NCBI GenBank assembly: GCA_006226595.1
Contig: SBGP01000042.1
Coordinates: 1-64,000, forward strand
DNA: 64,000 bases
Direction: 5' to 3'
Origin: Deltaproteobacteria bacterium
GTDB lineage: Bacteria > Myxococcota_A > UBA796 > GCA-2862545
Shown here: one piece after another, positions 29,389 through 37,689 of the stretch
Position numbering within the stretch: position 1 is the first letter of the stretch
How the letters are laid out: every line of letters begins with the position of its first letter
Notes under the pieces: generated by a model
The model's database searches: none
Told to the model about the DNA's origin: nothing
What the model saw: the letters and a program-made list of their open reading frames with translations, nothing else
Made by a program: the position numbers and the translations under genes

Positions 29389-30359
29389 CAGTCGCTCAGT
29401 TCCGCCAGATCGGCATCGAACATCTGATCGAGCACGTCGCGCCAGTCGTAGCTTGCCGTCCACCCGAGGACCTCGCGGGCACGCGCGGGGTTTGCCTTGA
29501 GGAAGGGGACCTCGGAGGGTCGAAGGAAGCGCGGGTCGGTCTTGTAGGCGGCCTCGAAGGACACGCCGGCACGCTCGCACACGTGGCGGAACATCTGCTC
29601 GATGGTCGCGCCGGTGCCGGTGCCGACCACGTAGTCGCCGGGCTCGTCCTGCTGGAGCATGCGCCAGGCGGCGTCCATGTAGTCGGCGGCCTGGCCCTCG
29701 TCGCGGAAGGCCGAGAGGTCGCCCATGCGCACGCAGTCGGCCTTTCCGGCGGCGATGGCCGCCAGTCCTCGCGTGATCTTGCGCGTGGCGAAGTCCACGC
29801 CACGTCGCGGCGAGCTGTGGTTGAAGAGGATGCCGTTCGATGCGTGCAGGCCCCACGCCTCGCGCGCGTTCACGGTGGCCCAGTACCCGGTGAGCTTGGC
29901 GACGCCGTAGGGCGAGCGCGGGTGGAAGGGCGACGCCTCGGTGTGGCCGGTCTCGGGGCAGGGCGAGGTGCCGAAGAGCTCGCTCGTCGATGCCTGGTAG
30001 AAGCGGGTCGACGGCGAGAAGTGGCGAATGGCCTCGAGGGCGATGGACACCGCCACGCCGTTGGTGCGCAACGTGACGAGGGGCTCGGCGAAGCTCTGTC
30101 CGACGTGGGAGTGGGCCGCGAGGTTGTAGTACTCGTGGGGCTTCTCGTCGTGGAGCACCCGGGAGATCAGCGTGGCATCGGTGATGTCGCCGTACACGAC
30201 CCGAAAGTTCTCGCGACCGACGAGCAGCGGGAGGTTCTCTTCGCTGTGGCTGCCACGGCGTCGCGTGAGGCCCACGACCCGGTAGCCCTTCGCGAGCAGG
30301 GCCTCGGCCAGGTACGAGCCATCCTGTCCGGCCACGCCGGTGATCACTGCCGTGAGCAA
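29388..30359 (-). CDS. gmd: GDP-mannose 4,6-dehydratase
   Basis: A protein of 323 residues with a TTG start 4 bases after GGGAGG. It converts GDP-mannose to GDP-4-keto-6-deoxymannose, the precursor of fucose, rhamnose and perosamine in surface polysaccharides. The NADP site GVAGQDGSYLAE is at residues 8-19; STSELFG supplies the catalytic Ser/Thr-Glu, and PRSPYGVAKLTGYW the Tyr-x3-Lys. The family's usual GNLDAxRDWGHAxDYVEAMW is changed to GDLSAFRDEGQAADYMDAAW, slightly divergent but compatible. It leads the minus-strand run. Confidence 0.92.
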   Translation of the reverse strand: MLTAVITGVAGQDGSYLAEALLAKGYRVVGLTRRRGSHSEENLPLLVGRENFRVVYGDITDATLISRVLHDEKPHEYYNLAAHSHVGQSFAEPLVTLRTNGVAVSIALEAIRHFSPSTRFYQASTSELFGTSPCPETGHTEASPFHPRSPYGVAKLTGYWATVNAREAWGLHASNGILFNHSSPRRGVDFATRKITRGLAAIAAGKADCVRMGDLSAFRDEGQAADYMDAAWRMLQQDEPGDYVVGTGTGATIEQMFRHVCERAGVSFEAAYKTDPRFLRPSEVPFLKANPARAREVLGWTASYDWRDVLDQMFDADLAELSD

Positions 30360-30388
30360 GCATCCTCCCGTCGGGCCGCAGTATCACG

Positions 30389-30394
30389 TAGGAT
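30389..30394 (+). promoter_or_regulatory. -10-like hexamer TAGGAT
   Basis: GTAGGAT ends 25 bases before the ATG of the small membrane protein gene; a GGAGGAG ribosome site lies between. Confidence 0.4.
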
Positions 30395-30419
30395 GGCGGC
30401 CTTGGAGGAGCGCAGGCCC

Positions 30420-30866
30420 ATGGACCGCGACGATGACCCGTTCGAGCCGCCCGAGAGCGATGCTGCGCCGGTGGGCGGGTCCGCCTCGGAGGCGCCGATC
30501 CACAAGTTCGCGGCCTATGCGTTCCTGGTGTGCGGCACGCTGATCACCGCGTGGGGCCTGTTCTCGATCATCGGCACCCTCACCGGCGCGCTGATGGGCG
30601 TGGTCGGCATCGCCGCCCAGGAAGAGGAGATGCTCATCGCCATCCCCGTGTTCCTGATGTACGGCGTGTGGATGGTGATCTGCCTGCTCGCGGGTCCGCT
30701 GCAGCTGGTCACCGGCATCCGCATGATTCAGGGCAAGCCGGTCGAGCGACTGCGGTGGGCCGCCGCCATTGGCGGGCTGGCGGCGACGATCACCGTGTAC
30801 TGCGCGGTGCCCGGCATGATCGCGTTCGGGCTCGGCCTGGCGAGCGCGCTGACCAAGGACGACTGA
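30420..30866 (+). CDS. Small membrane protein
   Basis: A protein of 148 residues (MDRDDDPFEPPESD...). An acidic, disordered N-terminus is followed by three hydrophobic helices (FAAYAFLVCGTLITAWGLFSII, IPVFLMYGVWMVICLLAGPLQLV, AAAIGGLAATITVYCAVPGMIAFGLGL). ATG 30393 in the same frame overlaps the hexamer and is less likely. The gene stands alone between gmd (divergent) and the glycosyltransferase. Family unknown. Confidence 0.72.
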   Translation: MDRDDDPFEPPESDAAPVGGSASEAPIHKFAAYAFLVCGTLITAWGLFSIIGTLTGALMGVVGIAAQEEEMLIAIPVFLMYGVWMVICLLAGPLQLVTGIRMIQGKPVERLRWAAAIGGLAATITVYCAVPGMIAFGLGLASALTKDD

Positions 30867-30904
30867 TCGCCGCCCCAGGGCGTGCTCGCGCGGGTCACGT
30901 GGCG

Positions 30905-30910
30905 TAGACT
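30905..30910 (+). promoter_or_regulatory. -10-like hexamer TAGACT
   Basis: GTAGACT ends only 7 bases before the ATG of the glycosyltransferase gene, with no ribosome site between. Transcription would begin at or next to the start codon, implying a leaderless mRNA. Confidence 0.4.
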
Positions 30911-30917
30911 GCCGGCG

Positions 30918-31910
30918 ATGCCCCACGGCCCCACCGTCGACCTCTCCATCGTCGTCCCCATGTACAACGAGGCCGAGGTCATCGACCTGTTCTTCGCGCG
31001 CATGCACGAAGTGCTCGATCCGCTCGACCTCTCGTGGGAAATCGTCGCGGTGAACGATGGCAGTAGTGACCAGACCCTGGTCATGCTTCGCGAGAGAGTG
31101 GCGAGCGAGCCGGGTCTGGTGGTGGTCGACCTGTCGCGCAACTTCGGGAAGGAGCGGGCTCTGACCGCGGGCCTCGACCATGCGTCGGGACGTGCCGTGG
31201 TGCCCATCGACGCAGACCTGCAGGACCCGCCGGAGCTCATCCCCCGGTTCATCGAGAAGTGGCGTGAGGGCTATCACGTCGTCTATGGCGTTCGTGAGGA
31301 CCGCCGCGACGACAGCCTGCTCAAGCGGCTCACCGCGGGTTGGTTCTATCGGGTGTTCAACGGCGTGACCGAGGTCCCCATTCCCAACCATACGGGCGAT
31401 TTCCGCCTGATGGACCGCCGGGTGCTCGACGCGCTGGCCCTGTTGCCCGAGCGAAATCGGTTCATGAAGGGGCTGTTCGCGTGGGTCGGCTTCCGTTCGG
31501 TGGGCGTGCCCTTCGAGCGCCCCCAGCGCGCCGCTGGCATCACCAAGTTTAGCGGCTGGCGTCTGTGGAACTTCGCCATCGACGGCATCACGGGCTTCTC
31601 CACGGTCCCGCTCCGCATCTGGAGCTACGTGGGAGTCCTGGTCAGTCTGGTGGCCTTCTCGTACGCGACGTTCATTGTCCTGCGCACACTGGTTCTGGGT
31701 GTCGACGTGCCTGGCTATGCGTCGCTGCTCACCATCATGCTGTTCCTGGGCGGGGTTCAGCTGATCTCCCTCGGGGTGATCGGCGAGTACCTCGGCCGCA
31801 TCTACCAGGAGGTCAAGGGTCGGCCGACCTACCTGGTTCACGAGGTGGTCCGCGGGACGGAACCCGCGGCGCCGCCTGCTGTCGACCACGAGCGACCCCC
31901 CACGGAGTGA
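30918..31910 (+). CDS. GtrB/DPM-like polyprenyl-phosphate glycosyltransferase
   Basis: A family 2 glycosyltransferase of 330 residues. The N-terminus LSIVVPMYNEAEVI, VNDGSSDQT and the metal-binding DADLQDPPELIP (the DxD equivalent) are typical. Two C-terminal membrane helices (IWSYVGVLVSLVAFSYATFIVL, LTIMLFLGGVQLISLGVIGEYLGRIYQEVKGRP) place it in the GtrB/ArnC-like group that moves a sugar from a nucleotide donor to undecaprenyl phosphate at the inner membrane for later surface decoration. Together with gmd next door it suggests envelope glycan synthesis. It appears to be expressed from a very short leader. Confidence 0.92.
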   Translation: MPHGPTVDLSIVVPMYNEAEVIDLFFARMHEVLDPLDLSWEIVAVNDGSSDQTLVMLRERVASEPGLVVVDLSRNFGKERALTAGLDHASGRAVVPIDADLQDPPELIPRFIEKWREGYHVVYGVREDRRDDSLLKRLTAGWFYRVFNGVTEVPIPNHTGDFRLMDRRVLDALALLPERNRFMKGLFAWVGFRSVGVPFERPQRAAGITKFSGWRLWNFAIDGITGFSTVPLRIWSYVGVLVSLVAFSYATFIVLRTLVLGVDVPGYASLLTIMLFLGGVQLISLGVIGEYLGRIYQEVKGRPTYLVHEVVRGTEPAAPPAVDHERPPTE

Positions 31911-31916
31911 AGCCCG

Positions 31917-32732
31917 ATGCGTAGCGTCCCCTCGATCCTTCTGCTGTCCCTCGTCGCCTGTGGTGGCGGTGATGCCGAGTCCCCCGGCGCGAGCACCGCG
32001 CCCAAGGCCGAGCCCGCGGGTGCCGAGGTGGCAGCGGGCCGCCTGTGCGCCCTGTTCGAGCGGGTCGGTGAGTCGTGCGAGTGGTCGGGCAACAGCGCGG
32101 TGGTCGGCGAGCACACGCTCCTCGTCAGCAGCGAGGTCACCCAGGAGGTCAAGGCGGGCAGTGCGCTGTCGATGGCCTTGACCTACACGGTCACCGTCGA
32201 TGGCAAGACCCAGCCGGGCCTCATCGGCCGCGGCTCCGGCGGCGGCGCATCGCGCAGCGAGGCCCTCGACAAGGCCGCCGACGACTGGGCCCGCGTGTTC
32301 GGCGTGTCCGTGGTCGATGCGGTGCGCCACACGGGCCAGCTCGCCGCGCTCCAGTCGCTGCAGGACGACCAGGCCCCGCCGCCGGCCTTCGTGCACGGCG
32401 ACTGGGTCGTGTACCCCGGGTACACCGACCTGCGCGGGAAGCGCACCGAAGCCAAGATGATCGACATCCAGGCGGTGCTCGCCATCCTCGACCCGACCAT
32501 CAGCGCGTTCGGCGAGGGCGTGCACGGCATCACCATCCAGTTCACCCGCGCGGGCAGCGCCTACAGCGAGCGCGCGTGCATGCTCGACGGCAAGGAGTCC
32601 GCCGAGGTGTGCACCCTCGCCGAGACCTACGGCTGGCCCGAGGGCAGCTACCTGCTCGAGCAGCACCTCACCTTCGTCGGCGGCGAGCTGCCGGAAGGCG
32701 TGAAGGCGCGCACGACGGGTGACGACGAGTAG
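31917..32732 (+). CDS. Lipoprotein of unknown function
   Basis: A protein of 271 residues; the lipobox LVAC at residues 12-15 is followed by GGG and a Pro/Ala-rich tether. The mature domain has a Gly-rich segment (GRGSGGGASRSEALDKAADDWARVFGVSVVDAV) and two further Cys (RACMLDG, EVCTLAE). It lies 6 bases after the glycosyltransferase stop, so it is probably co-transcribed. No family recognised. Its stop is 3 bases from the convergent cytochrome operon. Confidence 0.75.
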   Translation: MRSVPSILLLSLVACGGGDAESPGASTAPKAEPAGAEVAAGRLCALFERVGESCEWSGNSAVVGEHTLLVSSEVTQEVKAGSALSMALTYTVTVDGKTQPGLIGRGSGGGASRSEALDKAADDWARVFGVSVVDAVRHTGQLAALQSLQDDQAPPPAFVHGDWVVYPGYTDLRGKRTEAKMIDIQAVLAILDPTISAFGEGVHGITIQFTRAGSAYSERACMLDGKESAEVCTLAETYGWPEGSYLLEQHLTFVGGELPEGVKARTTGDDE

Positions 32733-32735
32733 TCG

Positions 32736-34154
32736 TCAGAACCACACGTGGTTCATGACCAGCACGTCGTTGCTGGTCACGCCGTTGCTGCTCGCGACCC
32801 GGAACCAGCCGTCGGTGGTCAGCCCGGGAATGACCGACACGCCGAGGCCCAGTCCGTGCTTGACCGAGAGCCCCGAGCGCTCGGCCACGTCGGTGCGGTA
32901 GCGCACGATCCAGCCGTTCACCGGCATCCACGCGACCTCGGAGAGCGCGGCGATGCTGGTCTGCTTGCCGTTGGCGTCGGTGTGCTGGCCCACGTCGAGC
33001 TCGCCGGTCCACGTGACCGCCACGGGCTGCCAGATGGTCGCCGGGTTCAGGGCCCAGCCCACGCCTGCGGCGACGAGGTCTCCGCGAGCGGCGCCTTCCG
33101 GGCGCTGACGCATCTGGGCGTGGCCGTACAGGGACCACCACAAGTCGCGGTAGCCGGCCTGAGCGGACATTCCCCAGCCCTCGTCCGCGTCGGCGGCGGC
33201 GCCAGTGACCATGCTCGTGTCGTTCGCGAACACCGAGACCGTCGCGAAGGGGTAGTTCGGCGCGGTGCCGAGCTCGACGCCGAGCACCGTGTCCTGGCCC
33301 TTGGAGGTGTCGAGCTCGTACAGGTCGCGCACGTACGCGGTGTGGTCGTCGATGTAGGTGCCGAAGCTCGGCATGAAGATGCCGGCCTTGGCCCACGAGA
33401 AGTACGGCAGCTCGTGGAGGAGCACGAAGGCCCTCCGCGGGAAGATCGGCAGCGGGTCCAGGCCGCCGGTGGCGCGACCGCGACCGGCCACGGTGGCGAC
33501 GACGCTCACGTGGTGGGTCGGGTGGATGCTCGTGTGCAGCTCCATCTGCATCGGGAACAGCGTGCCGGTGCCCGTGTAGTAGGCACCGCGGAAGTCGCCG
33601 CCGAAGGAGAACACCGGGTCGGCGTTGAGGTCGGCGTAGCGGCCGTCCCAGAACTGCATCTCGGTGACCTTGCGCAGCTTGCCGTGGGCTGTCCAGCGGC
33701 CGGTCTGGCCCGCGCCCACACCTGCGTCGACCTCTGCGCGATCGGAGGGCACGAAGCGGCCCTCTTCGTTGCGCTCGGGCTGATCGAACCACTGCTGCAC
33801 GTTGTAGAGCAGGTCGTTGCCGAGCAGCTCGCGGTCGTTGTCGGAGTAGCTGCGCGCCTGGGTGTGGATCATCGACAGGGTCGACTGGCCGTAGTAGCGC
33901 CCGGACACGTTGCGCATGCCGCCGCCGGTGGGATCCACGTGGCAGCTCGCGCACGACAGGGTGCACTTGCGCTTCGACAGCTCGGGGTTCTCCCAGCCGT
34001 CGGAGTCTTCCCAGGTCGGTGAGATGTGGCAGTTGGCGCAGGTCCTGCCCGAGCGCTGCGCGTAGAGCGGCAGGGCGGTGGCGGGATCGGCGTACGAGAG
34101 CCAGGTGATGCCGGCGCCGAGCAGTCCGACGCTGGCGAGCACGGTGCGCTTCAC
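32736..34154 (-). CDS. Outer-membrane porin with N-terminal dihaem c-type cytochrome domain (Cyc2-like architecture)
   Basis: A protein of 472 residues; the GTG at 34154 overlaps the stop of the upstream cytochrome gene (GTGA). After a signal sequence the mature start LPLYAQRSGRTCANCH resembles the conserved haem region at the N-terminus of Cyc2-type iron oxidases. Two CxxCH sites are seen (residues 39-43 and 68-72); Cyc2 has one. The remaining 390 residues alternate like a transmembrane beta-barrel (HGKLRKVTEMQFWDGRYADL, SFGGDFRGAYYTGTGTLF, HTSIHPTHHVSVVATVAG) and end in NHVWF, a C-terminal Phe typical of outer-membrane proteins. I infer electron transfer across the outer membrane; donor or acceptor unknown. 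Confidence 0.8.
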   Translation of the reverse strand: MKRTVLASVGLLGAGITWLSYADPATALPLYAQRSGRTCANCHISPTWEDSDGWENPELSKRKCTLSCASCHVDPTGGGMRNVSGRYYGQSTLSMIHTQARSYSDNDRELLGNDLLYNVQQWFDQPERNEEGRFVPSDRAEVDAGVGAGQTGRWTAHGKLRKVTEMQFWDGRYADLNADPVFSFGGDFRGAYYTGTGTLFPMQMELHTSIHPTHHVSVVATVAGRGRATGGLDPLPIFPRRAFVLLHELPYFSWAKAGIFMPSFGTYIDDHTAYVRDLYELDTSKGQDTVLGVELGTAPNYPFATVSVFANDTSMVTGAAADADEGWGMSAQAGYRDLWWSLYGHAQMRQRPEGAARGDLVAAGVGWALNPATIWQPVAVTWTGELDVGQHTDANGKQTSIAALSEVAWMPVNGWIVRYRTDVAERSGLSVKHGLGLGVSVIPGLTTDGWFRVASSNGVTSNDVLVMNHVWF

Positions 34155-34600
34155 GGCATGCCTCCCTCGATCCACTTCGCGTACGCGACCTGCTCCTCGA
34201 CGGTGAGCTTGAGGCTGGTGCCGGGAGGCATCGACAGGGCCTTCCACTCCGGCTTGCCGGTGATCGGGTGGTCGCCGCCGCAGGTGGCGTCGAAGGAGGT
34301 GGAGTACAGCACGTCGGCGTAGGCCTCGATCACGGTGGGAGAGAGCGCGGTGCACGCCGAGCGGATGGCGGTCGCGCGGGCGATGTCCGGGTCGATGGTC
34401 AGGTCGCCGTCGCGGTTGGGCTGCCGCACGTAGCCGAGGCCCGCGTTGCTCGGGGAGGGGTCGACGTGACAACGCAGGCAGTGCGTCTGGAGGATGGGCT
34501 CGATGTCCTCGGCGAAGGTCGGCGTGGTGCCGCTGTCCGCCGGAAGCTCGGGAGCGCAGGCAGCGAGGAGCAGGAGCAGGAGCAGGCTGGAGGTACGCAT
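34151..34600 (-). CDS. Monohaem c-type cytochrome lipoprotein
   Basis: A protein of 149 residues; ATG 34600 shares a base with the upstream stop (TGATG). The lipobox LAAC is at residues 12-15. The cytochrome domain reads FAEDIEPILQTHCLRCHVDP, with CLRCH at 41-45, and a later LSMPPGTSLKLTVEEQVAYAKWIEGGMP whose Met is the probable sixth haem ligand. This is the small cytochrome type that often precedes PSCyt-like domains. It would be a periplasmic, membrane-tethered electron shuttle working with the porin-cytochrome encoded next. Confidence 0.85.
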   Translation of the reverse strand: MRTSSLLLLLLLAACAPELPADSGTTPTFAEDIEPILQTHCLRCHVDPSPSNAGLGYVRQPNRDGDLTIDPDIARATAIRSACTALSPTVIEAYADVLYSTSFDATCGGDHPITGKPEWKALSMPPGTSLKLTVEEQVAYAKWIEGGMP

Positions 34601-34971
34601 CAGTTGCTCCATTCGTTGTCGTGGCAGGTCCAGCAGCTGGGGCCCTCGCCGCCGTGGAGCGATCCGGTCGTGCCCGCGGCCAGCGCCGTGCCGGGCAGAC
34701 GGCTGCCGTGGCAGCCTGCGGTGTCGCAGGAGTAGTTGGCCGGTCCGAACTCGGCGCCGACCGTGTCCCGCACGACGTTGCACGGCTCGTAGCGCGCGCC
34801 GCCGCCGACGACATAGCGACACATGAACGGCTGGTCCTGGCCCTGCGCGTGGAACGCGGAGATGCCGAAGTCCTCTTGCTGGTAGTTCGGGTGGCTCCGC
34901 TGAACCGCCGAAACATCAAAGGGGCTGCTGACACACCCGACCAGGGTCAGCGCCGCCAGAATGGCTCGCAT
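34600..34971 (-). CDS. Haem-binding lipoprotein with CxxCH and CX4CH sites
   Basis: A protein of 123 residues from ATG 34971; the lipobox LVGC ends at Cys13. Two haem-type motifs are visible: CDTAGCH at 82-88 (CX4CH, an uncommon spacing) and CWTCH at 113-117 (canonical). Two more Cys (51, 64) lie between. First gene of the three-gene cytochrome operon. The CX4CH site may bind haem c, as in some multihaem cytochromes, or may not be used. I infer a redox lipoprotein of the same conduit. Confidence 0.75.
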   Translation of the reverse strand: MRAILAALTLVGCVSSPFDVSAVQRSHPNYQQEDFGISAFHAQGQDQPFMCRYVVGGGARYEPCNVVRDTVGAEFGPANYSCDTAGCHGSRLPGTALAAGTTGSLHGGEGPSCWTCHDNEWSN

Positions 34972-35216
34972 CGGTCTCCTCCCGCCGCAGTGTGCCAAGG
35001 CGAAGGGCCTTTCCGCTACCTCCGCGCGTCCCCGACCCTGTGAAATCGGTGACCCGGCGGGCCCGCCTCGCTCTCAGAACGCGTTGGTCGCGGAGTATCG
35101 CGGGGCGAGCGCCCGCCCTGTGTGCGCGAGCTGCCGGACGTTTGCACGCGACGTGTCGGGGCTCGGTAGCGCTCCCGGCGAGCAGCGGTGTCCAACGAAG
35201 CACGAAAGGAGACCTC
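34972..35216. promoter_or_regulatory. Divergent promoter region
   Basis: 245 bases between the divergent starts of the cytochrome operon and the DUF4097-like lipoprotein. No palindromic operator, repeat or hairpin stands out; only the strong AAAGGAG ribosome site of the plus-strand gene (35205-35211) is recognisable. Confidence 0.35.
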
Positions 35217-35972
35217 ATGCGCTTGCTCGCTCTTCCGCTTCTCGCCCTCGTGGCCTGTGACTTCGATCAGACCGTGGAGTTCGACACCGTCGTGCTCGAC
35301 GGCAGCTACGACAGCGTTCGCATCGACCTCGACGCCGGCGATGTCCGGGTGGCGGTGGCCGATGTCGACCAGATCCAGATCGAGCGCACGCTCCGCTACC
35401 GTCAGACCCGGCCCGAGCCCGTGGCCGAGGTCGCGAGCGGGGAGCTGTTCCTGGGCGTGCGGTGCACGGGCTGCTCCGTCGACCACGTGGTGCTCATCCC
35501 GGAGTCGGCGCCGATCGCGGCGCTCACCGGCGCGGGGGACATGGAGTTCCGCCGTCTCTCCCACACGCTGTCCGCGGCGACCGCGGCGGGTCGCATCGGT
35601 CTGCTCGATCACGGGGCGACCGCCGATCTACACAGCTCGGCGGGTGACCTCGAGGTCGATGGACTCGACGGCAGCTTGTTTGCGCGCGCGGATGCCGGTC
35701 GCATCGACGTGGTCGGTGCGCGTGCCGCCGAGGTGGAGGTGTCGTCGGGCGCGGGAGACCTGAGTCTCGTGCTCGAAGGCTTTCCACAGTTCGTGTCGGC
35801 CTTCGCGTCCGCCGGTGCGGTGGAGCTGGAGCTGCCCGGGGGTGCCTACGCCCTTGAGGCCACCGCAGACGCGGGCGACGTGCAGGTGCGTGGGCTGACG
35901 CAGGACGCGAGCGCCGCGCGACGCATCGAGGTGCGCAGCGCGGCGGGCGATGTGACGGTGATCGGGCGCTAG
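35217..35972 (+). CDS. DUF4097-like adhesin-fold lipoprotein
   Basis: A protein of 251 residues; AAAGGAG lies 5 bases before ATG. The lipobox is LVAC (residues 11-14). The mature part repeats short strands of the type 'aGdvxVxg' (DLDAGDVRVAVADVDQIQIE, SSAGDLEVDGLDGSLFARADAGRIDVVGARAAEVEVSSGAGDLSLVL, RSAAGDVTVIGR), the right-handed beta-helix/beta-solenoid signature of DUF4097/GIN-type proteins. Likely periplasmic or surface-anchored; function unknown. Confidence 0.85.
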   Translation: MRLLALPLLALVACDFDQTVEFDTVVLDGSYDSVRIDLDAGDVRVAVADVDQIQIERTLRYRQTRPEPVAEVASGELFLGVRCTGCSVDHVVLIPESAPIAALTGAGDMEFRRLSHTLSAATAAGRIGLLDHGATADLHSSAGDLEVDGLDGSLFARADAGRIDVVGARAAEVEVSSGAGDLSLVLEGFPQFVSAFASAGAVELELPGGAYALEATADAGDVQVRGLTQDASAARRIEVRSAAGDVTVIGR

Positions 35973-35986
35973 CCGCCCACTGCTCG

Positions 35987-36991
35987 CTAGAGGGCGAGGG
36001 CGGTGGACCACACGATCAGCGTGTCGCGGACGACGTCCGGGCGATCGAAGGGCTCGACGACGAGGTCGAGCTCCTCACCCAGGCGGTTCTGCTCGTGGGT
36101 GACCATCACCTCGAAGTCGCGACGACCGGGGTCGGTGAGCACGTCGAGGGTGGCCTGGCGGTTGAGGTCGGCCAGGGTGAAGGCCGTGTCGAGCAGGCGA
36201 GGGTCGTCGACCTCGTTGGTCAGCGCGTTCGTCAGCGTCGCCCGGGTGTCCGAGTGCCAGTGGTCGACGGCGCGAGACAGTGCCGCGCTGTCCTCGGCGG
36301 CGGCGAGCTCGGCCCGCAGCGCTTCGAGGTCGTCCATCAGGCCCTGACCCGCGGTCTGCTCGTCGACCAGGGTGGCGAGCACCTGGGTCGCGGAGCCGGC
36401 CTCCACGTACAGGGTCCAGGCCTGTAGCGGCATCGGCTGGTTGTCCGTGCGCAGCGAGGCGCCGGTCAGGCCGTCCAGGCGGGCCAGATCGACGAGGGTA
36501 TCGTCCGCGCCACGCGCCTTGCTCGAGTGCTTGAATGCGCGCTTGTAGTCCTGGGCCATGCTCGGGAGGGCCGGCATCGGCTGGTCGATCGGACCGACCC
36601 AGCGGCGGACGAAGGCCAGGCTGTCGGCGGTGGGCTCACCCATGCCGAACCACAGTCCGGCCTCGAGGGTGGTCTCGTCGTCGATGCGCAGGGCGTCCCG
36701 CTGAGTCCGGGTAGCCGGCGGCATCACCGCCATGCCCTCGAGCTCCTCGCCGTGCATGTACTCGGCGACGAGCCAGCCGTCGTAGTTCGCGACCATGGCC
36801 GAGAAGCCGCCATCGGGCCACGGCGTGGCCACGCTCAGGCGCTCCGTCTCGCCGGAGGTCGGGTTCAGCTCGGAGATCACGACGCGGCGGTCCGCGGTCC
36901 ACGCCCCGTCATCGGGCACGGTGCCCTCGACGACAGTGGTCAGATCGCTCTGGCAGGCGAGCAGGAACAGAAGGGGGGTGAGGCGGTACAT
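35987..36991 (-). CDS. Lipoprotein of unknown function
   Basis: A protein of 334 residues. I chose ATG 36991 (MYRLTPLLFLLACQSD), which follows GGAG and gives a clean lipobox LLAC; an ATG five codons upstream is possible. The N-terminal half is beta-rich (VEGTVPDDGAWTADRRVVISELNPTSGE); the C-terminal half is helical, with repeated acidic stretches. No Cys apart from the lipidated one. No family recognised. Confidence 0.75.
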   Translation of the reverse strand: MYRLTPLLFLLACQSDLTTVVEGTVPDDGAWTADRRVVISELNPTSGETERLSVATPWPDGGFSAMVANYDGWLVAEYMHGEELEGMAVMPPATRTQRDALRIDDETTLEAGLWFGMGEPTADSLAFVRRWVGPIDQPMPALPSMAQDYKRAFKHSSKARGADDTLVDLARLDGLTGASLRTDNQPMPLQAWTLYVEAGSATQVLATLVDEQTAGQGLMDDLEALRAELAAAEDSAALSRAVDHWHSDTRATLTNALTNEVDDPRLLDTAFTLADLNRQATLDVLTDPGRRDFEVMVTHEQNRLGEELDLVVEPFDRPDVVRDTLIVWSTALAL

Positions 36992-37037
36992 CAAGACTCC
37001 AAGCAAAGGAAAACAAGGGAAACACAGGGGGCCGGGG

Positions 37038-37583
37038 CTACTTGGCCTCGGCGATGGCCTCCTGGGGCGGCATGGGGCGAATGCCGTGACCGCGCAGACT
37101 CAGCGCCTGGTCGGCGGAGTCGAGGTGCGCCTCGAGCAGGAACAGGTCGTGCTCGACGTTGCGGAGCAGCTCGGTGAGCATGTCCTCGGTCACCGGCTCG
37201 TCGAGGCGAGCGCTGCGGGACAGCTCCTCGCGGACCATGCTGGCGAAGGAGCCGTAGCTGTCGGCGAGCGCGGGCAGGTGAGACTGTGCGTCCTCGGGCT
37301 GGTACGCCGGGATGCTCTGCATGCGAGAGACCTCGGCAATCCGGCCTTCTGCGCCGCCGCCCAGTGCAGTGATGCGCTCGGCAATCCGGTCGATGGCGGC
37401 GTCGAGGTTGGTGAACAGCTGCTCGAACAGTTCGTGGCGAGGGGCGAACAGACGACCGCGCACGTTCCAGTGCGCGTGCTGGGCCTGGAGGCGCAGAGCG
37501 ATCATGTCCGACAGCACGTGGTTCAGGCTGCGGACGAGGGTCTGTCGCGTGGGTTCGGCGATCACGATGCGGGTGGATCTCAT
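37038..37583 (-). CDS. dps: Dps-family DNA-protecting ferritin
   Basis: A protein of 181 residues; AGGAGA precedes ATG 37583. It oxidises ferrous iron with hydrogen peroxide and stores it in a dodecameric shell. The ferroxidase signature is complete: AQHAHWNVRG (His), HELFEQLF, and DAAIDRIAERITALGG (the Asp-x3-Glu pair of the inter-subunit site). The N-terminal tail is short and has several Arg. The C-terminal tail (GHGIRPMPPQEAIAEAK) is longer than in E. coli Dps. Usually induced by peroxide or starvation. Confidence 0.93.
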   Translation of the reverse strand: MRSTRIVIAEPTRQTLVRSLNHVLSDMIALRLQAQHAHWNVRGRLFAPRHELFEQLFTNLDAAIDRIAERITALGGGAEGRIAEVSRMQSIPAYQPEDAQSHLPALADSYGSFASMVREELSRSARLDEPVTEDMLTELLRNVEHDLFLLEAHLDSADQALSLRGHGIRPMPPQEAIAEAK

Positions 37584-37610
37584 GACTCTCCTGGGAGGGG
37601 GTTCATGAGC

Positions 37611-37622
37611 ACACTTATGTGT
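37611..37622. promoter_or_regulatory. Palindrome ACACTTATGTGT upstream of dps
   Basis: Arms ACAC and GTGT around TTAT, 27 bases before the dps ATG, in a 90-base stretch that is AT-rich for this genome. It could be an operator or part of the promoter; it does not match OxyR or PerR boxes that I know. Confidence 0.35.
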
Positions 37623-37689
37623 TTGATGCCGATTTCGCAACAATCGAACGATTACGGTGAATTACCGATCGATCGTGGAACGGGGGCGC

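Noticed and set aside
30384-32666. Long minus-strand frame opposite the glycosyltransferase and lipoprotein genes
   Set aside because: His/Arg/Gly-rich antisense shadow of GC-rich genes; the plus-strand proteins have clear family motifs.
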